DNA of 64,000 bases, taken from Rhodobacteraceae bacterium EL53. Lineage in GTDB: Bacteria > Pseudomonadota > Alphaproteobacteria > Rhodobacterales > Rhodobacteraceae. The translations under genes and the position numbers were made by a program. Below the pieces are notes generated by a model. That model saw only the letters and a list, made by a program, of their open reading frames with translations, was not told the origin of the DNA and did no database searches. Positions 8,421 through 18,064 of the stretch are shown piece by piece (within the stretch, counting starts at the first letter, position 1; the number at the start of each line of letters is the position of its first letter). The stretch lies in assembly GCA_900313015.1 (NCBI GenBank), contig OMPR01000013.1, positions 90,544-154,543 of the forward strand, in the 5' to 3' direction.

Positions 8421-8822
8421 ATGTTGAGAGTGTTACCAGTATTGGGGTTGGCGGCGTGTTCCGTTGCTAGCCCACATTTTCAGGGGGTCCCGGTCACACG
8501 TGTTGCGGTGAGCGGGAGCCTCTTTGATGTTCGGGTGCGCGGGGATTTGGCCGAAGCGGTCCGGATCAATAGCGAATATGCGCCCCGGCTGGGACCGATT
8601 GAGGGCAAAGCGCGGTTTGCTATGGCCCAGGTTTCTGGGTGCGATGTCGTCGGTGTATTGGGGGATCAATCTGTTGCCACCGGTGTTTTGTCATGCGACG
8701 CCAGATCACGGGATTGGGCATTGCCTGCGGCCACGTTGCGGTTTGATTGCATCGGGGGGGACATCAAACTAAAGAAACAGGCATGGTCAGATGGATCTGA
8801 TATTGAATGCGACCCGATGTGA
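8421..8822 (+). CDS. putative lipoprotein, unknown function
   Basis: This 133-residue protein has a short signal with a lipobox (LGLAAC, about 8-13). The mature part is beta-rich (TRVAVSGSLFDVRVRGDLAEAVRIN) and carries three more cysteines, including CDV, SCDA and the C-terminal ECDPM. No known domain is recognised. It stands alone between the TsoY-like gene and smc, reading toward smc. Confidence 0.65.
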   Translation: MLRVLPVLGLAACSVASPHFQGVPVTRVAVSGSLFDVRVRGDLAEAVRINSEYAPRLGPIEGKARFAMAQVSGCDVVGVLGDQSVATGVLSCDARSRDWALPAATLRFDCIGGDIKLKKQAWSDGSDIECDPM

Positions 8823-8946
8823 CCCTGATTTTGCCACATCTTGTGGGATATTGAGTGAAAAGCCCCAGATGAAGCGTCTTCACCGTTGACAGACAGGTAA
8901 CGCACCGCGCAGGCTTGCGAGTCTCAGGAATCACAGAGGCTCACAC

Positions 8947-11900
8947 GTGCGTTTCTCCAAACTCAGACTCACCGGCTTCAAAAGTTTTGTTGACCCCACT
9001 GACTTGATCATCGCGGATGGGCTGACGGGTGTTGTCGGTCCAAATGGGTGTGGGAAGTCCAATTTGCTTGAGGCGCTGCGCTGGGTCATGGGAGAAAACC
9101 GCCCCAAGGCGATGCGGGGCGGGGGCATGGAAGATGTGATTTTTGCAGGGGCAGCGACGCGTCCTGCGCGTAACTTTGCAGAAGTCACGTTGTTGATGGA
9201 CAATTCGGAACGTCTGGCGCCGTCGGGGTTCAACGATAGTGACAATTTGGAAATCGTCCGCCGGATCACGCGAGATGTGGGCAGTGCCTATAAGGCAAAT
9301 TCCAAAGACGTTCGGGCGCGTGATATTCAGATGTTGTTTGCTGATGCATCGACAGGTGCACATTCTCCGGCGTTGGTGCGTCAGGGGCAAATCTCTGAAC
9401 TGATTAATGCCAAGCCTAAGGCGCGCCGTCGCATTTTGGAAGAAGCTGCAGGGATCTCGGGCCTGTATCAGCGACGTCACGAAGCTGAGTTGAAGTTGAA
9501 AGGGACCGAGACAAACCTGACACGGGTTGACGATGTTTTGGAACAATTGGCTGCCCAATTGGGGCAGTTGGCCCGTCAGGCTCGTCAAGCCGCGCGGTAT
9601 CGCGAGATCGGAACGCAACTGCGGCAGGCCGAAGGGATGCTGTTGTATCGTCGTTGGAAGGAAGCTGACGGTGTACGATTGGCGTCAGAAGTTGCTTTGA
9701 AAACCTGCACCAGCCAAGCGATGCAAGCCGAAGTATTGAGCCGTCAGGCAGCCGCGGATCGGGCAAAGGCCGAAGAGGCGTTGCCGCCGTTGCGCGAGGA
9801 AGAAGCCATTGCGGCCGCTGTATTGCAGCGATTGCAAGTGCAACGCGATGCTTTGGGGGACCAGGAAACGCGGGCGCGCCAGACGATTGAAACACTGTCT
9901 GCCCGTATTGCGCAGTTGGGGCGTGACATCGACCGAGAGGCGGGATTGAATCGCGACGCCGGCGAAACGATTGAGCGTTTGGAATGGGAAGCCCGGGAAT
10001 TGCTTAAGGCGAGCGAAGGGCAGGATGCGCGTCTGGACGAAGCGGCTGAGGCTGCCCGCGAGGCGGCCGAAGTGCTGCAGGAACGCGAAGGTCACCTGTC
10101 ACAGGTGACTGAAGATGTGGCGCGATTGGCGGCCCGACACCAGTCCGCGCAACGGTTGGTGGATGATCATCGAAAGACCCTCGCTCGATCCGAAAGTGAA
10201 GAAGCAAAAGCGCGTGACGCAGTGGCGACAGCAGTTGAAGCCACGGCGCAGGCAAGCGTGGCTTTCGATACTGCGCAAGAGCATGAAGAAGAGGCGATAG
10301 AGGCGGCGGAAGCGGCCGAAGAAGCGTTGGCAGATGCAGATGAATTGCGGACCGAAACGCAGGCCCTGGAAACCGAAGCCCGGGCGCAAAGATCCGAAGC
10401 CGAAGGAGAAGCCGGGGCGATACGGGCTGAGACCACGGCGCTCGCCAAATTGGTGGAAAGGGACACAGCTGAAGGCGGTCAGGTGCTGGACCTCATGCGG
10501 GTCGACGCGGGGTATGAAAAGGCTCTAGGCGCAGCTTTGGCGGATGATTTGCGCGCGCCCCTTGTTGAGGCAGATGGACCGTCGGGATGGGTGGATGTGT
10601 CGGCCTATGATGCAGACCAACCTTTGCCAGAAGGTGCCCGTCCCCTGAGCCATCATGTGTCTGGCCCAGATCAATTGAGGCGTCGGATTGCACAAATCGG
10701 ACTCGTACAGGCGGATGAGGCCGCTGTTTTGGTGCCTCGTCTGTTGCCGGGACAGCGGTTGGTTTCGCTTGAAGGGGATTTGTGGCGGTGGGATGGATTT
10801 CGCGCTTGGGCGGAAGACGCGCCAAGTGCCGCGGCGTTGCGTTTGGAGCAATTGAACAGGCTTGAGACGCTCAAACAGGAGTTGGCGCATGTGTCTGCTC
10901 GGGCCGAAGGGACCCGCGCCGCGCATGAGACGTTGACGATGCGTCTGGCGGATGTGACCGAGGCGGACAAACGCGCTCGCGATGCGCGACGGGCTGCAGA
11001 TCAGCGGGTGGCTGAGGCCGCGCGATTGCTGAGTCGAGCTGAGGCAGAGAAAAACCTATCGCAAGGGCGGGCTGAAACTCTAAGCCTTGCAGTTCAACGT
11101 CATCATGAAGATGCTTTGACCGCACAGCTTCAACTGCGAGAGGCTGAAACCGCTTTGGCTGGGCTGGGCGCATTAGATGCAGCACGGGCAGAGGTTGAAG
11201 ATGTCAAACACGCGGTCGAGGCCGCGCGGATTACAATGCTGACCCATCGCTCGACCCACGACGAAGTGCGTCGCGAAGGATCAGCGCGTACCAAGCGCAC
11301 GCAAGAGGTGACCAAAGATATCAGTGGCTGGCGACATCGCTTGGAAACTGCTGAAAAGCGTACGGCTGAATTGGTAGAACGCAAAGACAGCACCGAAGAA
11401 GAACTGGGTGAGGCGATGCAGGTGCCCGGTGAAATTTCAGAACAACGCGAAGAGCTGAACGAACAGGCCGCGGGGGCAGAGCAACGTAAGGCCGACGCGA
11501 CAGATGCTCTGGTCGCAGCCGAAGCCGTGCATCGTGAAACCATGCTGACAGAACGCGAGGCCGAGCGGTTGGCATCTGAGGCCCGCGAAGCTCGCGCAGC
11601 AGCAGCTGCACGGGCAGAGGCCGCCCGTGATATGGTGCTTGGGGCATCAGAGCGGATTGCTGAAGAACAAGACCTGTCACCAGAGCAATTGCTGCAACAG
11701 CTTGCAGTCGCTCCGGATCAGATCCCATCGGTTGAGGCATTGGAGTCCGAAATCAATCGGCACAAGCGTCAGAGGGATTCAATGGGCGCGGTGAACCTGC
11801 GGGCCGAAGAGGACGCGCGCGAAGTGCGCGAAGAGCACGACCAATTAGAGGCCGAAAAGGCGGATCTCGAAGAGGCGGTCAAAACCTTGCGCAATGGGAT

Positions 11901-12402
11901 CGCCAGCCTGAACCGCGAGGGGCGCGAGCGGCTTTTGACGGCGTTTGAACAGGTCAATTCGAACTTTGCCATGTTGTTCAAGCATCTCTTTGGGGGAGGC
12001 GAGGCTAATCTGGTCATGATCGAGAGTGAGGATCCTTTGGATGCTGGGCTTGAGATCATGTGCCAGCCACCCGGCAAAAAACTGTCAACTCTGAGCCTGT
12101 TGTCCGGGGGGGAGCAGACGCTTACGGCGATGGCGTTGATTTTTGCGGTGTTCTTGGCCAACCCGGCGCCGATTTGTGTGTTGGACGAAGTCGACGCGCC
12201 ATTGGATGATGCGAATGTGACCCGCTTTTGTGACTTGTTAGATGAAATGTGCCGTCAAACAGACACACGTTTTCTGATCATCACGCACCACGCGGTGTCC
12301 ATGGCACGTATGGATCGCTTATTCGGCGTGACTATGCAGGAACAGGGGGTGAGTCAGCTGGTTTCAGTTGATCTCAAGAAAGCTGCGGCAATGGTGGCTT
12401 GA
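8947..12402 (+). CDS. smc: chromosome segregation protein SMC (condensin ATPase)
   Basis: This 1151-residue condensin subunit has the N-terminal Walker A GPNGCGKSN (31-39), a first coiled coil (about 165-500), a compact hinge (about 505-640), a second coiled coil, then the ABC signature LSGGEQTLTAM (about 1051-1061) and Walker B CVLDEVDAPLDD (about 1076-1087). It loops and compacts DNA with ScpA/ScpB. The start is GTG 8947 with GAGG eight bases upstream; a TTGACA hexamer at 8886-8891 may be part of its promoter. Length is normal. The hinge is more diverged than the heads. Confidence 0.96.
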   Translation: MRFSKLRLTGFKSFVDPTDLIIADGLTGVVGPNGCGKSNLLEALRWVMGENRPKAMRGGGMEDVIFAGAATRPARNFAEVTLLMDNSERLAPSGFNDSDNLEIVRRITRDVGSAYKANSKDVRARDIQMLFADASTGAHSPALVRQGQISELINAKPKARRRILEEAAGISGLYQRRHEAELKLKGTETNLTRVDDVLEQLAAQLGQLARQARQAARYREIGTQLRQAEGMLLYRRWKEADGVRLASEVALKTCTSQAMQAEVLSRQAAADRAKAEEALPPLREEEAIAAAVLQRLQVQRDALGDQETRARQTIETLSARIAQLGRDIDREAGLNRDAGETIERLEWEARELLKASEGQDARLDEAAEAAREAAEVLQEREGHLSQVTEDVARLAARHQSAQRLVDDHRKTLARSESEEAKARDAVATAVEATAQASVAFDTAQEHEEEAIEAAEAAEEALADADELRTETQALETEARAQRSEAEGEAGAIRAETTALAKLVERDTAEGGQVLDLMRVDAGYEKALGAALADDLRAPLVEADGPSGWVDVSAYDADQPLPEGARPLSHHVSGPDQLRRRIAQIGLVQADEAAVLVPRLLPGQRLVSLEGDLWRWDGFRAWAEDAPSAAALRLEQLNRLETLKQELAHVSARAEGTRAAHETLTMRLADVTEADKRARDARRAADQRVAEAARLLSRAEAEKNLSQGRAETLSLAVQRHHEDALTAQLQLREAETALAGLGALDAARAEVEDVKHAVEAARITMLTHRSTHDEVRREGSARTKRTQEVTKDISGWRHRLETAEKRTAELVERKDSTEEELGEAMQVPGEISEQREELNEQAAGAEQRKADATDALVAAEAVHRETMLTEREAERLASEAREARAAAAARAEAARDMVLGASERIAEEQDLSPEQLLQQLAVAPDQIPSVEALESEINRHKRQRDSMGAVNLRAEEDAREVREEHDQLEAEKADLEEAVKTLRNGIASLNREGRERLLTAFEQVNSNFAMLFKHLFGGGEANLVMIESEDPLDAGLEIMCQPPGKKLSTLSLLSGGEQTLTAMALIFAVFLANPAPICVLDEVDAPLDDANVTRFCDLLDEMCRQTDTRFLIITHHAVSMARMDRLFGVTMQEQGVSQLVSVDLKKAAAMVA

Positions 12403-12447
12403 GACAAGAGTATAGCGTGACAGCTGAAATCCAGCTAAGCTTGTGCA

Positions 12448-12825
12448 ATGCTTGCTGTGTTGTTTTCATTTCTCTTGCTGGTTTTGCCGATTTCGGCGGG
12501 GGCAGACGAGATGAAGCTTTGGCGTGTTGGGACTGGAGGGTATGACCTGGTTTCAGAGCCGCACCGTACATTCACACTTCAACCTCAGCCAACCGTTTCC
12601 AAAGACAAAAAGGTTGGTGTCTCTTCGTCGGAATTACGCGAGCGATTTGGCGTTGGACTGACATTTGGCATGATGCAATTGCGTTGGCGCGGCGAGCTGT
12701 GTGTGAGCTTGCGAAAGCAGTTTGATAGATGCGATCTGACGATTGAACATGACCAGGTGTTGGTGTTCGCACGTGAGCGAAAAGGAACGTTCCCAATTCG
12801 CATTCAGTTTGGGCTGCGTCCTTAA
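12448..12825 (+). CDS. small secreted protein with Cx9C motif, unknown function
   Basis: The 125-residue product has a signal peptide ending near SAGADE (about 1-20). The C-terminal third reads LCVSLRKQFDRCDL then ...GTFPIRIQF: two cysteines nine residues apart, then a beta hairpin. The same layout recurs in the gene at 12893, suggesting a tandem duplication followed by strong divergence. A disulfide in the periplasm is plausible. It lies 45 bp after smc without a clear ribosome site. Confidence 0.6.
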   Translation: MLAVLFSFLLLVLPISAGADEMKLWRVGTGGYDLVSEPHRTFTLQPQPTVSKDKKVGVSSSELRERFGVGLTFGMMQLRWRGELCVSLRKQFDRCDLTIEHDQVLVFARERKGTFPIRIQFGLRP

Positions 12826-12892
12826 CCTATTTCGTGGGCCAGTCACCTCAACGTGATTCCTATTTGCGCCTTATCCGGGGCATGGTCATGGA

Positions 12893-13252
12893 ATGAGATT
12901 AGCATTTTTTGTTTGGCTGTTCAGCGCAACAGCCGGGGTGAGCGCAGAGTGGACCTTGCGTGCGGGAGATACACCGCTAAGCGCAACCGAACTGAGAGAT
13001 ATGGCTGGCCGAACGTTGGTCTTTTATGATGACGGCCAATCTAAGTATTCTGCGGGAGGGTCCTATTCTTATACCTATTCGCCTGTGAACGGGGGCGGGA
13101 CGGCGTTCGGCACCTATCACATCGCTGAAGATGGAAGTATTTGCACGGCGTTTCAAAATGGTCTGACACGCTGTGATTTATTTGTGCACAGTGGCTCTCG
13201 TTTGGTTCTGATCAATGAAAAGGGCGAACGCTATCCGGTTCGCCCCGACTGA
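12893..13252 (+). CDS. small secreted protein with Cx9C motif, paralogue of preceding gene
   Basis: The 119-residue product has a signal peptide cleaved near VSA-EW (about 18). The mature region has a tyrosine/glycine-rich strand section (YSAGGSYSYTYSPVNGGG) and ends ICTAFQNGLTRCDL ... GERYPVR, matching its upstream neighbour in cysteine spacing and the final Pro-Arg strand. The pattern suggests a small lipocalin-like or DUF-type beta barrel, but no family is recognised. It ends four bases before the convergent transglycosylase stop. Confidence 0.6.
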   Translation: MRLAFFVWLFSATAGVSAEWTLRAGDTPLSATELRDMAGRTLVFYDDGQSKYSAGGSYSYTYSPVNGGGTAFGTYHIAEDGSICTAFQNGLTRCDLFVHSGSRLVLINEKGERYPVRPD

Positions 13253-13255
13253 CCC

Positions 13256-14422
13256 TTAGAGTTTGTTTAGCAATGTGGCTGTTGGCCAGGCATCTGCGGG
13301 CAGGCCCAAACGGGCTTGTTCTGCCTGTACCGCCGCACGGGTGCCCGCGCCTAGAATGCCGTCGATTTTCCCCACGTCGTGGCCCCGGGCCTGCAACTTG
13401 CGTTGCAGTTGTTTCATCTGCGCGCCGCTGAGGCCGGCATCTGGTTTTCCGGCGTTGTAGATTTTCGCACCTTCCAGTCGATTGGCAAAGTACGCGGCTG
13501 TCAGGACATAAACAAAGCTCTGGTTCCACTCAAAATAGACGTCAAAGTTGGGGTAGGCGATAAAGGCAGGGCCTTTGTGCCCTTGTGGTACGATCACCGA
13601 TGCTGGCAAGCGCGCGTCTGCAAGGCTGCCCTGTCGTGGTTTGACACCCAGCGCGGCCCACTCAGACACGCTGCGTTTGGTGGCAATACCCGTAGCAGAC
13701 CAGTCAAAGGTTTGCGGTAAAGTCACCTCTTGCAGCCAAGGTTGCCCTGCCTGCCACCCCAAATGTGACAGCATCCGGCCGCCGGACAGGAGCGCATCAG
13801 GCGCAGAGGATTTAAGAGTGACCTTGCCGTCCCCGTCGCCGTCTGTCCCGTTCTCCAGAATATCTTTTGGCAGCATCTGAACCATGCCAATTTCGCCGGC
13901 CCATGCCCCGGTTGTGCGATCCGGGTCAAAGTTGCCCTGTTCGTACAGCGTCAGAGCCGCAAAAATTTGGGGGCGGAACAAATTCGGGCGGCGGCAGTCA
14001 TGGGCCAAAGTGACCAGTGCGTTTCGGGTATTAAAATCCCCTTGAAAGGAACCATAGTCTGTTTCAAAGGCCCAGAATGCCAGTAGCACCCCGCGTGAAA
14101 TCCCATATTGGGTTTCGATTTTGTCGAATATGGCATCATATTTCTTGGCCATTGAGCGGCCCCGGTCGATCCGGTTTTGTGAAATCAGGCGACGTGAAAA
14201 CTCGATAAATGGTTTTTGAAAGACACCCTGTGCACGGTCCGCATTTAGCACTTTGGGGTCTTGGCGAACCCCTTTAAAAAACCGATCTGTGGCTGCTTTG
14301 CTGTGGCCGTTGGCCACGGCCTCGGTCTTGAGGGATTGGACAAAGCTGCTAAACGACCCGCCGCATTGAGCAAAGGCCGGCGTTGAGATCAAAAGGGCAA
14401 AACAAAGAGGCAAAAGGCGCAT
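13256..14422 (-). CDS. lytic murein transglycosylase (MltB/SLT_2 type) with peptidoglycan-binding domain
   Basis: The 388-residue protein starts at ATG 14422 with a clear signal peptide (LLISTPAFAQ). The SLT_2 catalytic domain (about 20-305) contains the catalytic Glu in FWAFETDYGSFQGDF, and VQMLPKDILENG. A C-terminal peptidoglycan-binding domain (about 325-385; QLQRKLQARGHDVGKIDG, GTRAAV) completes the usual alphaproteobacterial architecture. It cleaves glycan strands to 1,6-anhydro ends in the periplasm. An in-frame extension to 14512 would hide the signal and overlap cbiB, so it is rejected. Confidence 0.92.
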   Translation of the reverse strand: MRLLPLCFALLISTPAFAQCGGSFSSFVQSLKTEAVANGHSKAATDRFFKGVRQDPKVLNADRAQGVFQKPFIEFSRRLISQNRIDRGRSMAKKYDAIFDKIETQYGISRGVLLAFWAFETDYGSFQGDFNTRNALVTLAHDCRRPNLFRPQIFAALTLYEQGNFDPDRTTGAWAGEIGMVQMLPKDILENGTDGDGDGKVTLKSSAPDALLSGGRMLSHLGWQAGQPWLQEVTLPQTFDWSATGIATKRSVSEWAALGVKPRQGSLADARLPASVIVPQGHKGPAFIAYPNFDVYFEWNQSFVYVLTAAYFANRLEGAKIYNAGKPDAGLSGAQMKQLQRKLQARGHDVGKIDGILGAGTRAAVQAEQARLGLPADAWPTATLLNKL

Positions 14423-14445
14423 GTTACAATTCCGTAAATATTGAC

Positions 14446-15366
14446 TTAAATAAAATGGCTGAGGGCGAGCCAGAGCATAACCAACCCTAGCGATAAAGCC
14501 CAAACCTGCCACAGCATCCCAATAGCGCGTTCAATTTCGCGGGGACCGATGTCTTGGCGGGCGTTTTCATTGACCCATGCCAAATGGCGAATTTCACCAT
14601 GATAGCTGCGTGGACCGGCGAGGGCGACATCCAGTGCCCGCGCCATTGCCGCCTCGGGCCAGCCTGCATTTGGGGAGATGTGTCGTTGAGCGTCTTCGAT
14701 GATTTCGATCCATTTGGACCATGTGTTGGACAGAAGAACAATCATGATCCCGGTTAAGCGCGCAGGAATGAAATTGAGGAGGTCATCCAATCGGGCAGAA
14801 GCCCACCCGAATTCCAAATATGTTTCGTTTCGGTAGCCGATCATGCTGTCTGCGGTGTTAATCGCTTTGTAGAACAACAGTCCGGGCAGGCCGCCGATCA
14901 AGAACCAAAAAGCCGGTGCGATTACGCCATCAGACAGGTTTTCTGATGCGCTTTCTATGGCTGAACGGGCGATCTGTCCTTGGTCCATGTGGCTGGTGTC
15001 ACGGCTTACAATGCGGGCCAGCATGGCGCGGCCTTCTGGCAGGGACAGCCGCAGGGTATCGGCGACGTCTTGCACATGCTGGACCAACGACCGCTGAGCC
15101 AACAAGATTGCACAGATCAAGATTTCGGCGATGGGACCCAGAAAAGACAGTATCCAACCCAGGAACAGTGCGCTGAGGCTCAGCACAACAGCAGTTGCGA
15201 CCCCTTTGAGGCGCCGGTTGGTGCCAGTGTTCAGGCGCTTGTCCAGAATTCGGACCGCATCCCCCATCAGGACTGCGGGATGGCGTACACGAGACCAAAG
15301 CCAGTCAGGTTCGCCCAAAGCAGCATCAAGGAGCATGGCAAAAGCAAGGAGGATGGGGGTGCTCAT
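14446..15366 (-). CDS. cbiB: adenosylcobinamide-phosphate synthase CbiB (CobD)
   Basis: This 306-residue integral membrane protein of the CbiB family ([22 protein letters not shown] near the N-terminus; later [16 protein letters not shown] and [20 protein letters not shown]) attaches the aminopropanol-phosphate arm to adenosylcobyric acid. Its start overlaps the cobC stop by four bases (ATGA), so the two genes form one operon supplying and using the aminopropanol linker. It is called cobD in several alphaproteobacterial annotations. Confidence 0.93.
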   Translation of the reverse strand: MSTPILLAFAMLLDAALGEPDWLWSRVRHPAVLMGDAVRILDKRLNTGTNRRLKGVATAVVLSLSALFLGWILSFLGPIAEILICAILLAQRSLVQHVQDVADTLRLSLPEGRAMLARIVSRDTSHMDQGQIARSAIESASENLSDGVIAPAFWFLIGGLPGLLFYKAINTADSMIGYRNETYLEFGWASARLDDLLNFIPARLTGIMIVLLSNTWSKWIEIIEDAQRHISPNAGWPEAAMARALDVALAGPRSYHGEIRHLAWVNENARQDIGPREIERAIGMLWQVWALSLGLVMLWLALSHFI

Positions 15367-16337
15367 AGGGCCCTCTCAAGGCGAGGCCAGTCATGTTCTG
15401 GTGGCAGGCCAAGCCGTAAATAGGTTTCGGAGTAGGGAAAGGTTCGGCTCCAGATGTGATGTTGCGCGAGCTTTTCTTGCCAGGCGGTGGCTTTGTTCAC
15501 CGCATAGAGGCGAAACAGATCGGTGCCACCCGCAAGAGAGGCACCGCTGGATATGAGCAGCTCATCCAATCGAGCGGTATCTTTGGCAAGACGGATGCGC
15601 GTTTGCGTTGCCCATTCATGATCGGCTAACGCTTGCGTGCCAACGCGCAGGGCTGGCCCAGAGACGGACCAAGGGCCTGTCATGTCATTCAGGCGTGAAA
15701 TGAGTTCGGGGCGGGCAATGGCAAACCCAAGTCGCAGCCCGGCAAGCCCCCAGAATTTTCCAAAGCTCTTCAGGATCACCGTGTTGGGTTGATCCGCGAG
15801 GAGGATCAGGGATTCAGTTGGTGTGACGTCGCAAAAGCTTTCGTCGATGATTGTAAGCGGAGCGTTGGCATCATCTTCCTGCCAGATGCGTCCATCAGGG
15901 TTGTTGGGGTGGACCAGAACGCGTGCCTTGGCTGGGCCGTGCTGTTGCACCTGCCAGCCTTGGGCGGTGAACGCGGCTGCGTGCTCGTTATAGGTAGGCG
16001 GGGTGATTTCAACAGTTCCTGTCGCGGTCAGAGCTGGTATTCGGGCAATCAGGGCAGACGCGCCCGGTGCGGGCAGGATCGATGCACCGGCGGGGACCGA
16101 CCAGAAAGTCCGTGCGGCATCAATGAGCCGTGAAAAGGCACCATGATCGGGTAGTTCTGCCCAATCTGCAGGGGTCAGGCCCGTAACCGGATAGGGATGT
16201 GGATTGATCCCGGTCGACAGGTCAAGCCAATCGGATCGCTGCCCGCCATAGGTTGCCATCGCGCGATCCAACCCGCCGCCGTGATCACGACGGGCACGTG
16301 GGTCAATGTCGTGTGGTTCAGCTTTTTGCGCAGTCAT
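15363..16337 (-). CDS. cobC: threonine-phosphate decarboxylase / CobC-type PLP enzyme
   Basis: The 324-residue fold-type I PLP enzyme has the N-terminal [14 protein letters not shown], the substrate strand LVHPNNPDG and the PLP lysine in [16 protein letters not shown]. In cobamide synthesis this family makes (R)-1-aminopropan-2-ol phosphate from L-threonine phosphate (Salmonella CobD, Pseudomonas CobC). Overlap with cbiB fixes the pathway. No cobalamin riboswitch could be recognised in the 170 bp upstream. Confidence 0.9.
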   Translation of the reverse strand: MTAQKAEPHDIDPRARRDHGGGLDRAMATYGGQRSDWLDLSTGINPHPYPVTGLTPADWAELPDHGAFSRLIDAARTFWSVPAGASILPAPGASALIARIPALTATGTVEITPPTYNEHAAAFTAQGWQVQQHGPAKARVLVHPNNPDGRIWQEDDANAPLTIIDESFCDVTPTESLILLADQPNTVILKSFGKFWGLAGLRLGFAIARPELISRLNDMTGPWSVSGPALRVGTQALADHEWATQTRIRLAKDTARLDELLISSGASLAGGTDLFRLYAVNKATAWQEKLAQHHIWSRTFPYSETYLRLGLPPEHDWPRLERAL

Positions 16338-16510
16338 GTGTTGATGATCTCCAGCTACACTGTCGGCTTCAAGCGGATTTTCGCCGTACGCACAAGGATT
16401 TCCGGCATTAGAACGCAGGTCTTTGGGGCGGTTTTAAGAAATTGTTAAGTTAATGGGTAGATCACCGTAGTGGGATAAATGGCGCTGCAAATTAACTGAC
16501 AGAATGTGCT

Positions 16511-16885
16511 ATGTTAACCATGATGAAAGTTCTGATCGTAGAAAGTAACCCCGATTTGGGAGGGTTGTGGCAACGTCACCTGCAAAGGCAGGGGGCGGAT
16601 GTATCGCTTGTGCAAACACAAGAGGCAGCAATTCTTGCGCTCTATGGGACTGATTTCGAAATAATTGTTTTGGATTTGGTTCTGACGGATGGCAGTGCTT
16701 TGGCTGTTGCAGATTTTGCCAGTTACCGCAGGCCTGATGCACGGGTTATATTTGTGACGAACACGACATTTTTCTCGGATGGATCGATTTTTGCGCACAG
16801 CCCGAATGCCTGCGCTTATGTTCAAAGTGAAACGCCGCCAGAAGATCTGGCGGCGATTGTCGAACATTACGCGGCGAGCCGTTAA
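16511..16885 (+). CDS. orphan receiver-domain protein with degenerate active site
   Basis: The 124-residue single-domain protein looks like a CheY-type receiver: VLIVESNPDLGG at the N-terminus, the phospho-acceptor Asp55 in VLDLVLTDG, and a Thr in IFVTNTT. Two landmarks are altered: the second acidic residue of the N-terminal pair is Ser12, and the usual Lys-Pro near the end is replaced (CAYVQSETPPEDL). No output domain and no adjacent kinase. The start could also be ATG 16520 or 16523. Its stop overlaps the convergent stop of the next gene (TTAA). Confidence 0.7.
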   Translation: MLTMMKVLIVESNPDLGGLWQRHLQRQGADVSLVQTQEAAILALYGTDFEIIVLDLVLTDGSALAVADFASYRRPDARVIFVTNTTFFSDGSIFAHSPNACAYVQSETPPEDLAAIVEHYAASR

Positions 16886-17880
16886 CTTCGTCCGTGTGGC
16901 TCGTCAAAATCCAGCACTGGATTGATCGGGATGATTCGATTCGGGTTAATGCTGTCGTGGCTATAGTGATAGTGGCGCACAATATGGTGCATCCCAACGG
17001 TTTCTGAAACACCGGGCCATTGATACAGCTCGCGGGTGAAGCCCCAGAGATTTGGGTAATCGACAATCCGTTTGCGATTACATTTGAAGTGCTGGTGATA
17101 CACCATGTCGAACCGGATCAGGGTCGTGAACAGGCGCCAATCGGCCTCGGTTATCTGATCACCCATGAGATATCGGGTCTGAGAAAGACGCTGTTCAAGC
17201 CAGTCGAGGCTGTCAAACAGGGGGATAACACCCGCTTCATAGGCGGCTTGCGTGGTGGCGAACCCGCTTTTGTAGACGCCATTGTTCACGGTATTATAGA
17301 CGCGGTCGTTTACCTCTTCGATGGCATCGCGGCTCTCGGTGGGCCAAAAGTCCTGCGTATTGCCAGTGAGACCATCAAAAGCAGAATTGAACATTCGGAT
17401 GATTTCAGAGCTTTCGTTTGAAACGATGGTGCCCTGCTGTTTGTCCCAAAGAATCGGAACAGTCACGCGGCCAGTAAAGGTGGGGTCCGCTTTGGTATAG
17501 ATCTGATGGGCATGGGAAAATCCGAACAGGTCATCGCCAGTCGCGCCGTGTTCATCCGGTTCAAAGGTCCAGCCTTTGTCCAACATATCCGGGTGGACGA
17601 CCGAAACTGAAATGTGATCACCCAAATCTTTGAGGGCGCGAAAGATCAAGGTGCGATGTGCCCATGGGCATGCAAGGCTGACGTAAAGATGGTAGCGCCC
17701 ACTTTCAGCTGCATATCCGCCAACGCCCGATGCGCCCGGTCTGCCATCCGGCGTGATCCAGTTTCGAAACTGTGCCGCGCTGCGTTTGAATGCCCCACCG
17801 GTGGTGAGCGTGTCGTACCACTGATCGTGCCATTGTCCGTCGATGAGCAAGCCCATGAGTGCCTCCGTTTCAGGTTTCAT
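16882..17880 (-). CDS. yqjG: glutathionyl-hydroquinone reductase (YqjG/Xi-class GST)
   Basis: The 332-residue Xi-class glutathione transferase has Cys71 in SLACPWAHRT, the nucleophile that reduces glutathionyl-hydroquinones, and the all-helical C-terminal domain (about 170-310) with the conserved TEADWRLFTTLIRFD and YHQHFKCNRK region. Length and motifs match YqjG/PcpF enzymes. It is a soluble cytoplasmic detoxification enzyme, transcribed alone and convergent with the receiver gene. Confidence 0.92.
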   Translation of the reverse strand: MKPETEALMGLLIDGQWHDQWYDTLTTGGAFKRSAAQFRNWITPDGRPGASGVGGYAAESGRYHLYVSLACPWAHRTLIFRALKDLGDHISVSVVHPDMLDKGWTFEPDEHGATGDDLFGFSHAHQIYTKADPTFTGRVTVPILWDKQQGTIVSNESSEIIRMFNSAFDGLTGNTQDFWPTESRDAIEEVNDRVYNTVNNGVYKSGFATTQAAYEAGVIPLFDSLDWLEQRLSQTRYLMGDQITEADWRLFTTLIRFDMVYHQHFKCNRKRIVDYPNLWGFTRELYQWPGVSETVGMHHIVRHYHYSHDSINPNRIIPINPVLDFDEPHGRS

Positions 17881-18064
17881 CGAAAGTAGGTCGGCAAAGC
17901 ATGCGATCCCAGTCCCCTAGGGCGCGCAGCCTGAGTGCGTAGCTGCACAGCAGCATGAGGATTCTGCGCAACGCCCGGTTTTTGGACCAGATCTGTCACA
18001 AAATCTTATCTTGATTTTAGGACGCGCTCGCTCAGATTGGACTCCTGCGAACGGAGAATAAAAG

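Noticed and set aside
16338..16510. Cobalamin riboswitch upstream of cobC
   Set aside because: No B12-box-like core (GCCACTG) or conserved stems were seen on the minus strand.
17881..18064. Possible tRNA or small RNA between the GST gene and the hypothetical protein
   Set aside because: No cloverleaf with a TTC-A loop or 7-bp acceptor stem could be formed by eye.
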